Shown: positions 44,156 to 54,354, numbered from the stretch's first letter. The stretch: DNA of 64,000 nucleotides from Zygaena filipendulae (GCA_907165275.2 OU015669.1:6780501-6844500), one strand, 5' to 3'. Numbers and translations are program-made. The notes: a model not told the origin generated them from the letters alone.

Positions 44156-44843
44156 GGCAAAAAAGTCTATAAACGGAACTAATTTTTTTCACTAGGCATT
44201 CTCACAAAATTTAACATAAACAAAGCATAAAAGATCGTGATTTTTTATTTACTAGTGAAAAAAACAGTAGTTGATAGCGCGTAAAGTGATAGAATGAATA
44301 AATCTATTCAAAATTCTGCTATATCAACAGCACAGTGGCGCCTCTATTATTTCTACTCTAATTTGCCAAGCTGTAGTATTATAATTTATATTTATTACCT
44401 GTGGTGTAGTTAATTTGTGGTCGAGAGTCGAATCAGCAGGCAGGTAACCAAGCGAGGTTATTATCGTGCCAGGGGGCGCATATGGACCGAAATAATACTA
44501 TCGTACTTATAAGGATAATGTCTATTTAGACAAAATTCTAGTAAATTGGTGTCTTAAATAAATAAATCATTTTTCATTACTCATACTCGGAAAGTAGGTC
44601 TGAAGTTGCCTGAGAAGCGGGTTGAAAGTAACACTTTTCAGCCCTAGGGAGAATCGCTTTCAACTGACAGCTGGATACTGCAGAAACTCAAGTTTTTTTT
44701 TATGTCATAGGGGGCATACTTCTGGCCAGTAGCACACCTAATGGTTGATATATGTAAAATAAAATTCACTCATTTTTTTCTTTAGCTAATTCCTATTTTT
44801 ATTTTGACTTTCCTTGCATTTGTAATGAAAAGCACAGTGTTAT
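44156..44843. other. Intergenic DNA left of the Copia element
   Basis: 44445-44530 is a decayed ATTATCGTAC-family piece (AGCGAGGTTATTATCGTGCC, AATACTATCGTACTT). No gene. The left target duplication GTTAT is at 44839-44843. Confidence 0.45.
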
Positions 44844-45009
44844 TGTAGTTTTTATATTGATTTATTCGTATGGATTAAACTCTTATTAATTAATTATTAC
44901 ACAGCAAGGAAACTTAGCGTAGGAACATGATTGCGCACAGAGCAAGAAGGAAGACCAAAGAATGTGTATAGACAACTTGACAGTTTAATGCTTGCGTTCC
45001 AAAACAACA
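44844..45009 (-). repeat. 3' LTR of the Copia element
   Basis: 166 bases, TG..CA on the plus strand, read as identical to the 5' LTR. The last 24 bases of the polyprotein frame run into it (stop at 44985-44987). Confidence 0.92.
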
Positions 45010-45410
45010 CCCTCCCTTGAATGCAAGCCCATTAAATTTACACAATACCAATGTTTATTTAAATTGGTGCCCTTAGTAAGAATGTCTGCTATCATTTGGT
45101 CTCCTTTAACATACAAAAATTTGATAGTACAGTTATTGACATGCGACTTTAGAAAATGGTACCTAATGTCAATATGCTTAGTTCTAGGTAAGTAACAGTC
45201 ATTTTCAGACATCTTGATGGCGCTCTGGTTGTCGCTGAAGATCATGAGTGCACCATCCTGCCGCTGCCCAAGCTCTATCTCTAGCTGTCGCAGCCATAGA
45301 GCCTCCTGTGCCGCCGAGGACATGGACATATACTCAGCCTCTGCAGTTGAAAGTGCTACGGTCTGCTGCTTGCGTGAACACCATGAAATGGCACCTCCAT
45401 TTCCATTTTA
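44985..45410 (-). pseudogene. Copia RNase H C-terminal part, out of frame with the polyprotein
   Basis: This frame reads GGAISWCSRKQQTVALSTAE, then AEYMSMSSAAQEALWLRQLE, IFSDNQSAIKMSEN, RTKHIDIRYHFLK and IADILTKG, the usual second half of Copia RNase H including the Glu of AEAEY and the Asp of SDNQ. It has no start of its own. The upstream polyprotein leaves this frame near 45400, after TYERDKMEME, and the roughly 40 residues normally carrying the first catalytic Asp (the DADW box) are missing. Confidence 0.85.
45010..45018 (-). other. Polypurine tract of the Copia element
   Basis: AAGGGAGGG on the minus strand directly precedes the 3' LTR; it is the expected plus-strand primer for reverse transcription. 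Confidence 0.8.
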
Positions 45411-48400
45411 TCTCTTTCATAAGTCAGTTTGAGATCTTTTGTTCCTTGCAAGTATCTCATTATTCTTTTGACAGCCATCCAGTGATCAGCTTTAGGGTTT
45501 TTGTTAAATCTGCTGAGTGTATTAACAGCGAATGAGATATCTGGTCTGGTACCTTGTGCTATATATAAAAGACATCCGATAGCTTGTTGGTAAGGCATAT
45601 CTGGATTTGGATCCTTTTCAGAATTTTGATCAAATTTCATTCCAACCTCTATTGGAGTTTTAACTGGCTTGCAATCTGACATTCCAAACCTGGTCAGAAT
45701 TTCTTTTATATATTTTTCTTGATCAAGCATTATCTTGGTATCAGTTCTTGATATGTTCAATCCAATACACTGCTTTGCTGCCCCGAGATCCTTCATGTGA
45801 AAATTAGATTTGAGTCTCTCTTTTATCATACGTTTAGTTGCTTCTGAAGATGTAAACAGAATGAGGTCATCGACCCACACAGCTATGAATGTTTTATTCT
45901 CTAGATTATAGTAAACACATGGGTCTAGTTTAGACCTTTGCATACCAATGTCTTGCAGTACTTTATCCAATTTTATATTCCATAATCTACTTGCCTGCTT
46001 GAGCCCATATATTGACTTATGCAAGTAACACACCTGTAACTTATTTTTATCATATAACTGTGGTTGTGTCATATAGATTTCGGTATCAATTTCTCCTTGT
46101 AAAAACGCAGACACAGCATCCAACTGATCAATTTTATAATTGTTCTTGGCTGCCATTGCAAATAAATAGCGCACTGAAGAATATCTAACAACCGGAGAGT
46201 ATATTTCTTCGTAGTCTATGCCCGACTTTTGAGCATAACCCTTAATGACAAGTCTAGCCTTGAAGTGTGCTATGTTGCCATTGTCATCAGTTTTTGATTT
46301 GAATACCCACTTGCATGGCAATGCTTTCTTGCCTTCTGGCAAATCTGTGAGACTCCAGGTTTCATTTTGCATGAGCGAGTGATACTCCACATCCATGGCC
46401 TTTTTCCATTCTTTGGCATTCACAGATGTTAATGCTTCCTCAACAGTCTGAGGATCCAAAGTACTGACATATAAGCACATTAGGTTAAGTTTATCTGTAG
46501 GTTTCACTGTTCTCTGTGGCCTTGAATGTAGGTTGAGCTTTAGATCCTGCTTTGAAGAAAGCTTTGGAGGTATGTAGCTGTCGTCATGATCAATTGTGTC
46601 TATTTCATCTTCACTGTTGGTAGCTTCAATTTCCGAGTCAATGTTTGACTTCGAAGTCTCCATGGAAGTATCAGACATCTGGGGGTGACTGCAGACATCT
46701 GATATACCATTATCACATAATATAGGTACACTGGTATCTTTATTATTTGTCTCAAAGAAGCGTACATCCCTACTCTTTGTGATTCTATGAGATTTGGGGT
46801 CCATCAACCTGTATCCTTTACTGTTTTCACAATATCCAACAAAAATGAGCTCCACAGACTTTTTGTCCCATTTTTGTCTCCTTTCCTTTGGGACATGAAC
46901 CATAGCTCTAGATCCAAATACTTTTAGATGTGAAAGGTTAGGTTTCTTACCTGACCAGACTTCTAGTGGAGTTTTATCACCAAGTGACCGGGTCGGAGAG
47001 CGATTCACAATATAGGCTGCAGTGGCAACAGCTTCAGCCCATGCACCCTTGTCTAGGCCAGCATCAAAAATCATGCACCTGGCGCGTTCCACTAGTGTCC
47101 GGTTCATTCTTTCAGCTAATCCATTATGCTGAGGAGTGTATGGCGTGCTTGTCTGATGAGAGATTCCACAACTTGAAAGATACTTTAAAAAATTAGTATT
47201 ACAGTACTCTGTCCCATTGTCAGTTCGTATAGTCTTTATACGAAGATCTAGCTCATTCTCTACTTTGTTTTTAAAATCTTTAAAGACATCAAGAACACTT
47301 AATTTATCTTTCAAAAAATACACATACACTTTTCTAGTGAAGTCATCAATTAGTGTGATAAAATATCTCATACCTCCATATGATGTGGTTTCCATGGGGC
47401 CACAAAGGTCAGAATGGATGAGTTGTAATGGCTTTATTGCTCTAGATCCAACATTCTTAAAGGGTAATCTTGTCTGCTTACCCTCTAAGCAGCTTACACA
47501 GTTGTTGTTGACATTTTTCTTTGTTAGGGTAACACCTTCAGTGCAGCTTGGCAGCTTGTCTAAATCAGCAAAATTCAAATGACCCATTCTCCTATGCCAC
47601 AACATATGTGTGTCTGTGGTGTCATCAGTAGTTGTCAGGTGAGCACTGGCATCCCTATCTATGTTTAAAACATAAAGGTTATTGGTGAGTGTTGCAGAAC
47701 ACAAATGTTTTCCTTCACCATCATATATATTGCAACCATTATTATTAAAAGTAACCTTGTACCCATTCTTTACAATGGTGCTCACAGAGAGTAGATTTGC
47801 TGCCAAACCAGGAACATATAGCACATTCTTTACCTTAATTTTATTATTACCGATGAGGTTAATATCTATGCTTCCGACTGCCTTCACAGGAAGAGGTTCG
47901 CTATTAGCGACAGTAATTTTCTGTACTGGTGGCTCAGTAATGTCATATAGCCATTCTTGTCTGCTCGACATGTGCATTGAAGCACCTGAGTCGATGTACC
48001 ATCTATCCTGAAGATTATTTGTTGCAGCTGGAAAGGCTGCAATGAAACTTGTTTTTTCATCCTTATTTTCTGGCACTCTTTTTGCTGGAGCACGGCAGTA
48101 CTTGGCCACATGGCCAAACTTGTTGCAGTTGAAGCACCTTGGCCCTCTAGGTTTGTGCGCAGACTTTGACACTTGCGGATTACTTTTAGAAGTTTTAGTA
48201 TAAAGGGCTGTCTTCGGTTCTGAAGAAACTTCTTGAAGTAACTTTGTTTTAATAAGATCGGCAGTGATGCTCACTCCCGAACTTTCTAATCCCATCATCA
48301 TGGGCTTATATTCATCTGGCAAGCCAGCGAGCATTAACGTCCCGAGCCATTCATCATTGACATCAAAATTAATATTACGGAGCTTATGCGCTGTTGTCAT

Positions 48401-48754
48401 AATTTTGTTCACATAATCTTCTATGCTAGTGCTATTTTCCAGCGATGTGTTTATTAAATCCTTCAGGAGACCAACTCTTCTTGTTAACCCATTGTCATCA
48501 AAAGCCTTTTGTAGGTTATACCAGACTTGTTTCGCGGTTTTGCAGTCTTGGACATGTATATAGTTGATGGGATCCAACAGCAGAACTATTTTCGCTCTTG
48601 CCTTTACATCCTTGCTGGGATCAATAGGTTTGTCGTCAGGTGGCTCCACACATTGCCACAGATCTTCGTGTTCCAAGTAGTTTCTGATCCCGAATTTCCA
48701 CGTAGCGAAATTTTCTCTGCCGATTAGTTTTTCTATTTTAAAATTAGTATTCAT
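45356..48754 (-). CDS. Copia polyprotein Gag-PR-IN-RT, 1132 aa, truncated in RNase H
   Basis: Single frame from ATG at 48754. Residues 1-180: Gag (ENFATWKFGIRNYLEHEDLW; AWYNLQ-type helix). 207-220: CCHC knuckle CFNCNKFGHVAKYC. About 252-330: aspartic protease (YIDSGASMHM, LLSVSTIV). About 385-435: pre-integrase zinc site (LWHRRMGHLN, CVSCLEGK). 440-600: integrase with D449 (HSDLCGP), D512 (TDNGTE) and E548 (NGLAERMN). 805-1050: reverse transcriptase with CKWVFKSK, QLDAVSAFLQGE (D879) and WVDDLILF (D962-D963). From residue about 1115 the sequence (DKMEMEVPFHGVHASSRP) is frameshifted RNase H. All upstream catalytic residues look intact, so the proteins other than RNase H could be functional. 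Confidence 0.95.
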   Translation of the reverse strand: MNTNFKIEKLIGRENFATWKFGIRNYLEHEDLWQCVEPPDDKPIDPSKDVKARAKIVLLLDPINYIHVQDCKTAKQVWYNLQKAFDDNGLTRRVGLLKDLINTSLENSTSIEDYVNKIMTTAHKLRNINFDVNDEWLGTLMLAGLPDEYKPMMMGLESSGVSITADLIKTKLLQEVSSEPKTALYTKTSKSNPQVSKSAHKPRGPRCFNCNKFGHVAKYCRAPAKRVPENKDEKTSFIAAFPAATNNLQDRWYIDSGASMHMSSRQEWLYDITEPPVQKITVANSEPLPVKAVGSIDINLIGNNKIKVKNVLYVPGLAANLLSVSTIVKNGYKVTFNNNGCNIYDGEGKHLCSATLTNNLYVLNIDRDASAHLTTTDDTTDTHMLWHRRMGHLNFADLDKLPSCTEGVTLTKKNVNNNCVSCLEGKQTRLPFKNVGSRAIKPLQLIHSDLCGPMETTSYGGMRYFITLIDDFTRKVYVYFLKDKLSVLDVFKDFKNKVENELDLRIKTIRTDNGTEYCNTNFLKYLSSCGISHQTSTPYTPQHNGLAERMNRTLVERARCMIFDAGLDKGAWAEAVATAAYIVNRSPTRSLGDKTPLEVWSGKKPNLSHLKVFGSRAMVHVPKERRQKWDKKSVELIFVGYCENSKGYRLMDPKSHRITKSRDVRFFETNNKDTSVPILCDNGISDVCSHPQMSDTSMETSKSNIDSEIEATNSEDEIDTIDHDDSYIPPKLSSKQDLKLNLHSRPQRTVKPTDKLNLMCLYVSTLDPQTVEEALTSVNAKEWKKAMDVEYHSLMQNETWSLTDLPEGKKALPCKWVFKSKTDDNGNIAHFKARLVIKGYAQKSGIDYEEIYSPVVRYSSVRYLFAMAAKNNYKIDQLDAVSAFLQGEIDTEIYMTQPQLYDKNKLQVCYLHKSIYGLKQASRLWNIKLDKVLQDIGMQRSKLDPCVYYNLENKTFIAVWVDDLILFTSSEATKRMIKERLKSNFHMKDLGAAKQCIGLNISRTDTKIMLDQEKYIKEILTRFGMSDCKPVKTPIEVGMKFDQNSEKDPNPDMPYQQAIGCLLYIAQGTRPDISFAVNTLSRFNKNPKADHWMAVKRIMRYLQGTKDLKLTYERDKMEMEVPFHGVHASSRP

Positions 48755-48890
48755 CTTGTCGGTCTACTACGTGAATTTTTTTTCTGTTGTATTTGTAGTG
48801 TACAGTACAAAATACAAATGGCGAATTGCAATTTGCCGGTTCACCGGTAACGAATCTGAATCAATCTGAGAAGTCCGTAGATAAAAACTA

Positions 48891-48903
48891 CGCTCTGCTA
48901 CCA
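48891..48903 (-). other. Primer binding site of the Copia element
   Basis: Minus-strand TGGTAGCAGAGCG immediately follows the 5' LTR. It complements the 3' end of animal initiator tRNA-Met, whose acceptor end reads ..GCTCTGCTACCA. Drosophila copia instead primes from an internal cleavage site of this tRNA, so 3'-end priming is a distinguishing feature. Confidence 0.8.
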
Positions 48904-49069
48904 TGTAGTTTTTATATTGATTTATTCGTATGGATTAAACTCTTATTAATTAATTATTACACAGCAAGGAAACTTAGCGTAGGAACATGATTGCGCACAG
49001 AGCAAGAAGGAAGACCAAAGAATGTGTATAGACAACTTGACAGTTTAATGCTTGCGTTCCAAAACAACA
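48904..49069 (-). repeat. 5' LTR of the Copia element
   Basis: 166 bases, read as identical to the 3' LTR. It should hold the promoter; no TATA box is certain. Confidence 0.92.
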
Positions 49070-49133
49070 GTTATCCTCGGGAGAAAGACTTTCACCTCTA
49101 GGATAACAATGTACTATTAAACATAATATAATA

Positions 49134-49592
49134 GTAGATTATGCACCGAGGGAGTAAAGCACTGTCTTACGTCACCGGTGGCATGAACCCTAAGCGTAAC
49201 GATGGATTCTAGAGTTAATCCCCGAGCGTAGCGAGGGTACTTAAAATATAATAGAGTCCTGAGTGAAGCGAGGGGTTTAAGCTGCCCGTGACGAAGACAG
49301 GCTTTATCCTCGAGGTGCATACTCTACTTTTCATACCTACTGCGAGACACAAAACCTCTTTACACGGGCAGACGATTTATTCAAAAATAGAACTGGCCAC
49401 CATAGGCAGATCACATAAAAAGAAAACAAAACGCTAAGAGTTTTCCTACAAATAACGTTCCAAACTCAAATCACTTTACTCCCTTGGGAGTTTCATACAG
49501 CATTACCTCCCTCTCTTGGGTTGGGATGTAATGCTTTGCTTTACGTTGAGATTGCATGATATGTAATTGGACATTATCGAGCAGGTGGTATG
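49134..49592 (-). repeat. Repeat family D, inverted copy beside the Copia element
   Basis: GTAGATTATGCACCGAGGG, CTGTCTTACGTCACCGG, GACAGGCTTTATCCTCGAGG, CATACTCTACTTTTCATACC, AGGCAGATCACATAAA, CTAAGAGTTTTCC and TGTAATTGGACATT match the TAF12 intron copy in reverse. The Copia insertion lies 60 bases to its left. Confidence 0.65.
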
Positions 49593-49739
49593 AAAAGAAT
49601 ATTATGTATGAAAGTTTTGTTATTAAAAACAGAAAAAAAAGCATTATGGGTTTTTTTTACACTCACACTGCTATCATTTCGACTCTATTTTTGAAAATCG
49701 AACACTAATTCTTATCATTCTCTTCGTTCTTTGGTACGG

Positions 49740-49985
49740 CCGGTACATTCAAATTTTACATCATGATGAAAATTATCGCACGATAATGATGTGCTATCGT
49801 GCATCGTACGTAAGCACATAATTATCGTACGGTTCCGAACACTGGTTGCAATAAAAAAATCCAAAATTTTGCATGATGAAAATTATCGTACGATAACAAT
49901 GTGCAATCGTACATATTACATCGTTCGTCGACCCATAATTACCGTACATGTGCGATAATTATCGTACGGTTCCGCACACTGTTGA
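49740..49985. repeat. ATTATCGTAC repeat family, copies 3 and 4 in tandem
   Basis: Two successive units start CATGATGAAAATTATCG(C/T)ACG, pass through GTGC(T/A)ATCGT, and end ATAATTATCGTACGGTTCCG followed by (A/C)ACACTG. The second unit keeps CCCATAATTACCGTACATG. Confidence 0.65.
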
Positions 49986-49989
49986 CACT

Positions 49990-50231
49990 TGTCAGTGTTG
50001 TCAGCACTGTTTCGTGGTGTGTTCTGTGGTTTCGTGCAAGTTTCGGTGGTGACTGTGGTGACGAAAAGTTTTATTGAATTAAAATCGAGTTTTGTAAACA
50101 AAACACCCAAATAGTTGTTCAGATGCTACTGTAAGAAGTGTTGTGTTTATTATCGGCTGCCTGTCTAGGTGATTGGTGTGAGGAACTTTGACGAAGATAT
50201 CAGTTGTGAATTACATTTTCACCTGTCGCCC
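49990..50231 (+). other. Possible non-coding first exon with a strong donor
   Basis: GT-rich, non-repetitive text ending in ACCTGTCGCCCG followed by GTAAGTGTTT, a near-consensus 5' splice site. There is no open frame from an ATG, so it could be a 5' UTR exon of a gene continuing to the right or outside the window. No partner exon was found. Confidence 0.25.
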
Positions 50232-50559
50232 GGTAAGTGTTTACTGTTTTGATACTTTTTTGTTTCTAGTGTTTTTTAATATCACATTAAATTTAAGTTG
50301 GAACTTTATTGGAAATAATAGAACTAAACCGCAGTGATTTATTCTCTTTGATGCTAAATGGTGCATTTAAACGTTAGAACCTTGGGACGATCCTTAATGC
50401 AATAATGCAACTGCATTTTCTCTCAAATTTGATTTATTGATTAATCGTGCGTTAAAATTTCTGACTCTTCGGAATTACCTATCACTTACAATTTAATAGT
50501 GATCTGCCTATGATAATGTAACTTTGTACAGGCTTACTTCTAAAGTTGATAGGTTATGG
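50232..50559. other. AT-rich DNA
   Basis: Nothing recognisable. Confidence 0.4.
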
Positions 50560-51690
50560 AGCGATCAGACTTCACGGTACGCAGAGCCCGATATTTAGGG
50601 AGGACGTGGCCCCTTGCAAGGGTGCGAGCGATTACACTACTCTTAATACCGCGACCCTAACTCTCTGTGTTGCTACAGCTGGTGAATTTTCACCACATTT
50701 TGGTGATTTGATGAAAAACTTTAAGAATATAATATTGTAATTTTCTATGTATATCCTACTAATATTATAAACGCGAAAGTTTGTAAGTATGTATGGATGG
50801 ATGAATGTTTGTTACTCTTTTACGCAAAAACTACTGAATGGATTTAAATGAAACTTTAAAATAATATAGCTTATACATCAGATTAACACATAGGGTAGGT
50901 ACTTTTTATCCCGAAATTCCTGCAGGAACTCTGAAATTAATGCGGGTGAAACTGCGGGGCACAAATAGTTTTAATAAGTATGAGATTTTAAACATAATTT
51001 TTTTACATATTATGTTGTTATGTTTTGCTTTTCTTGGAAAAGAACTGATTCGAATTATTTTACTTGAGAAAAAACACATGAAAATAAGTATATTTTATTG
51101 TCCAAGAGCAAACCATAAATTAAAAAATCACAAATCAAGAAATCAATAATTAATACTATAAATTATAATTCCTACCTATACCTACCAACCTTTAGTAAAC
51201 ATAAAACATTTAGCAAAATAAACAAATTAGTAATAAAACAAATAATAAGATACTTATTACCAATAACAATATTTTCAATTTAAGTAATAGATTTTTTTAG
51301 ATAATCTTTCGACTCATAAGAAACTAACTACAAATGAGTTAGAAAGAAAATAAAGATAATAATAATCTTATATACCTACTTATTATATAAACAGACATAC
51401 CTAGAAAATAACAAGGTTTTTGAAATATTCTGCAAGTTTTTTACCAAATTGCCAAAAGTAATCATAACAATTATTATTATTATAACACTAAAAACATTCA
51501 ATTTGGTGAAATTTCACCAGCTATGGCAATATTGACCACCCTAACTGCCCTAAGTCGGATCACACCACCCAATTTGCCAATTTGAGCACGGCCACTGGGT
51601 CCATCCGGTCACCCTAATTGGGGACTCTAAATCCGATCACACCACCCTGAATCAGAGTTAGGCTCCCTAAATACCGTGAAGTCTGATCAC
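50560..51690. mobile_element. Element with inverted ends GATCAGACTTCACGGTA
   Basis: Left GATCAGACTTCACGGTACGC..ATTTAGGGAG..TAACTCT..GCTGGTGAATTTTCACC; right, complemented, GTGATCAGACTTCACGGTA..TTTAGGGAGCCTAACTCTG..GCTGGTGAAATTTCACC. The arms span about 150-200 bases, about 1.1 kb overall. A family A copy (50755-50968) sits inside. No transposase and no certain target duplication. Confidence 0.6.
50755..50968 (-). repeat. SINE-like family A, full length
   Basis: Reversed: ATCCTACTAATATTATAAACGC, TGTATGGATGGATGAATGTT, GCAAAAACTACTGAATGGAT, AGGGTAGGTACTTTTTATCCC, CCTGCAGGAACTCTGAAATT, GTGAAACTGCGGGGCACA. Confidence 0.8.
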
Positions 51691-52087
51691 TCCTTTAGTT
51701 GCTACCTATAATTTAAGAATGGCTGCCTACCTAGGTAGGTATTTGATCTGATCATTGGTGTATGACTAGAAGGTGGTGTATAATAAGTAGTAGGTAGGTA
51801 TATTACATATTAAATCATAATACCACCACCACCAGTCAGAATCAGAAAATATTTGTCCATGATCTAATATCTCATTGTTTTGATACTAGTTACTCCAGAC
51901 AAAAACAAATGAATAAAGATTTCTAATACTAAAAATTACTGCCTACTCATTTCCTTCTAATACAGAAAGCTTTTATTTGCAGCTATGATTTCCATCCAAG
52001 AAATTCCCAATATCCACAACATCATCAATCCTGTCCTGGAAAATATCCAATTTGAAACAGAAGCTCACCCATCCTTGTTTGGACGCA
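51691..52087. other. AT-rich intergenic DNA
   Basis: Nothing recognisable apart from frequent AGGTAGGTA words. Confidence 0.4.
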
Positions 52088-52308
52088 GATAAGCAATAAT
52101 ATGTTAACCCACAAAATTAAGTTATTGATACAGAACGCGTTATTGAGAGTTAGAGAACCTTTTTTTTAATTTTTTTACCTTATTACATTGTTTAAATATG
52201 TAACAAAATGTTGAACATAAAAAAATGGTGACACAAAATGGCGCTATAATTTTAAAACACGATTTACTCAAAATTTCTCCAGTGCGGGTTAACACACTAT
52301 TGCTTATC
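52088..52308. repeat. Small inverted-end element (MITE-like)
   Basis: GATAAGCAATAATATGTTAACCC at the left pairs with GGGTTAACACACTATTGCTTATC at the right over about 23 bases. The interior is AT-rich. Confidence 0.6.
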
Positions 52309-53027
52309 GATGTCCGTTTAATCAGTACAGAATTTGTTTTAAGTTGTAGCACAAAGATGAAAATTTCAATCAATTAAGTTACAGAATTTAAAAAATTTAA
52401 GTCTAGTTTAGTTTTAGACATTAATAAGCTAGAATGTCTTAAAGAAGAAGAAGAAGAAGAAGAAAATACCTTTATTTCAGCACAACACACAAGAAAAAGA
52501 AACTAACTTATACAGTAACTAATCCATAATGTGTATACATAATATTATGATGTCTTAAAAATACAGATGTATTAATAAAACATACTCCACCTATATGAAT
52601 TTTAATGTCCCGTGGGACTTGTTGTGGTACTGGGATAAAAAATCCCAAATGTTTGGACACCCCACACATCACAAAAAAGATGGGCTGGTGATATAATAGA
52701 GGTAGCCAGAAAAAATTGGCTTTTAAATAGCCCAGAATAGAGAGGAATGGAAGGGGAAGGAGGAGGCATTTACCCAAAAGGGCTCCATTTATTATTAGAA
52801 ACTAAAAAACACTAACAATACTAACATGGAACTAAGTAAAACAACAAAAAAATGTACGAACATAACATTTAGTTAGTAACAATTGAATGGAATAAAGCTT
52901 TATTATTATTAAATGTTAAGACACTCTTAACTGATATTATAAACGTGAAAATCAATTTGTTTGTTTGTTATGGTTTCACACCTTAACTGAACTGATCACA
53001 AATGAAAGGAAAATAAATGATACTTAC
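52309..53027. repeat. Intergenic DNA with AAG microsatellite and LINE-like tail
   Basis: 52443-52463 is an (AAG)n run followed by TACCTTTATTTCAGCACAAC; the complementary text occurs at 55820-55880, so both are probably tails of the same element type. 52735-52790 (+) could encode a LINE C-terminal-like peptide (EEWKGKEEAFTQKGS), a weak resemblance only. Confidence 0.35.
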
Positions 53028-53172
53028 TTTTATATTTATATAACTACAACTACCACATTGTTTGCACTTCCTTGCTTTCAAACACAGATGGGCTTCTTTG
53101 TTTGTCGGACCTCGGCTAGAGAGGGCACTATCCTCCCCTGAACAGCTTTGATTGCTTACGGCAATTACTTGC
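53028..53172 (-). CDS. Candidate internal exon, Cys-rich
   Basis: Minus-strand text between a strong acceptor (TTTTTTCAG) and a consensus donor (AAAA|GTAAGTATC) is open in one frame over 48 codons: RQVIAVSNQSCSGEDSALSS.. and then KARKCKQCGSCSYINIK. The two close CxxC-type pairs could bind zinc. No flanking exons were found and the open frame alone could occur by chance, so this is only a candidate. Confidence 0.3.
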
Positions 53173-53464
53173 CTGAAAAAATAAACCCAATAAAAAGCAA
53201 TATTATTTCATTTGATCATATTTTATTCATTCTATTTGTACCTAAGTATAACTCACTTTTTTTAAGTCACCTCCTTGGGTTTCGGGTGATAGCCCACCAA
53301 TTGACCTAGCCAGTCCGGGCCTGATTACTTTGGAGCTTCATTAGAAATAGTTTACATGAAATAATTCTTTGCCAGGATGATATTGAGAGTACTACAATGT
53401 AAAAATCAAAATCTAACTGCACTTCAGTTTAATTTAGACAACAAAATATTTAGACAATCCTTAC
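53173..53464. other. Intergenic DNA
   Basis: Minus text near 53270-53320 (GGGCTATCACCCGAAACCC, AAGGAGGTGACTT) resembles repetitive lepidopteran DNA, but no boundaries are visible. Confidence 0.35.
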
Positions 53465-53790
53465 TAATCCTACTAAAATGTGAAAGTGTGGATGTTTGGA
53501 TCTTTGGATGTTTGTTACTCAATCATGCAAAAACTGTTGAACGAATTTGGTTGAAATTTGGCATGCACGTTGTACAGAGAAGGACATAGGGTACTTTTAT
53601 TCCGAAATCACCGCGGGTGAAACCGCGGGGCACAGCTAGTATTATAAATGCGAAAGTTTGTATGTATGGATGGATGTTTGTTACTCTATCACGTAAAAAC
53701 TACTGAATGGATTTTAATGAAACTTTACAATAATATAGCTTATACATCAGAATAACATATAGGGTACTTTTTATCCCAGAATCACAAAAT
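53465..53790 (-). repeat. Two SINE-like family A copies, head to tail
   Basis: 53465-53640 is full length (TACTAATCCTACTAAAATGTG to ACCGCGGGGCACAGCTAGT). A second subtype follows at 53641-53780 (TATTATAAATGCGAAAGTTTG, GATGGATGTTTGTTACTC, TATAGCTTATACATCAGAAT), lacking its GC-rich end, as if one copy inserted into the tail of another. Confidence 0.8.
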
Positions 53791-54354
53791 CATAAGTAGG
53801 TATTTCATTCTACTTTTTCGTCTTTAATTTCTAATCTATGAATTATTTCATTGTTTTATAGGATAGTAAGTTTACTATCCTATATTATAATTTATGAGTA
53901 TTATAATTTATAGGATAATAAACTATGGGAGTTAAATAGCGCAGGGCTGCAATTATCCACGTGTTTGAGGTCATTGACCGATAACACTATGACTGTACCT
54001 ACGCGTAATCGTCTTACTCGTAGTCTTACTTAAACCATTATTACGTGATAATTATAATTATATTAGTATGAATATGAGTAGCTTTCTGTTGTTTTAGGAT
54101 AATTGGGCGTAAAACATCTTTTTGATTATGAATCTCAGCTAGATAGATATAGGTACATTCATTGTTTTAACTTTGACGTAACTACGTCGAATTTCGAAAT
54201 TAACAAGTAAAAACAGCTTTTTACGATTAGCAAAAGTTAATAGGTACATATATGAAAGTCAGGGTTGGTGGTCCAATTCCTTCAGTTCTTTCAACGATTG
54301 TCGAGAATTCATTGCACAAGCTCTATTTAAGGTGTGTGCCGGCCGTGTGCGTAA
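53791..54354. other. AT-rich intergenic DNA
   Basis: A hairpin around TAGGATAGTAAGTTTACTATCCTA lies at about 53861-53884. No gene is recognised. Confidence 0.4.

Larger units (their letters stand above)
44844..49069 (-). mobile_element. Complete Copia (Ty1/copia) LTR retrotransposon, 4226 bp
   Basis: Two 166-base LTRs (44844-45009 and 48904-49069), both TGTAGT..AACAACA with TG/CA ends, read as identical base for base. The direct duplication GTTAT lies at 44839-44843 and 49070-49074. The element runs on the minus strand: 5' LTR at the right, primer site, one long polyprotein in Copia order (gag, protease, integrase, reverse transcriptase, RNase H), purine tract, 3' LTR. Identical LTRs mean a recent insertion. 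Despite that, a deletion plus frameshift in the RNase H region splits the polyprotein. Confidence 0.95.

Noticed and set aside
45248..48727. Several + strand ORFs of 60-120 codons
   Set aside because: All are antisense to the Copia polyprotein.
52735..52790. Possible LINE C-terminal peptide EEAFTQKGS
   Set aside because: Too short and only loosely similar to LINE endings; noted within the interval but not called separately.
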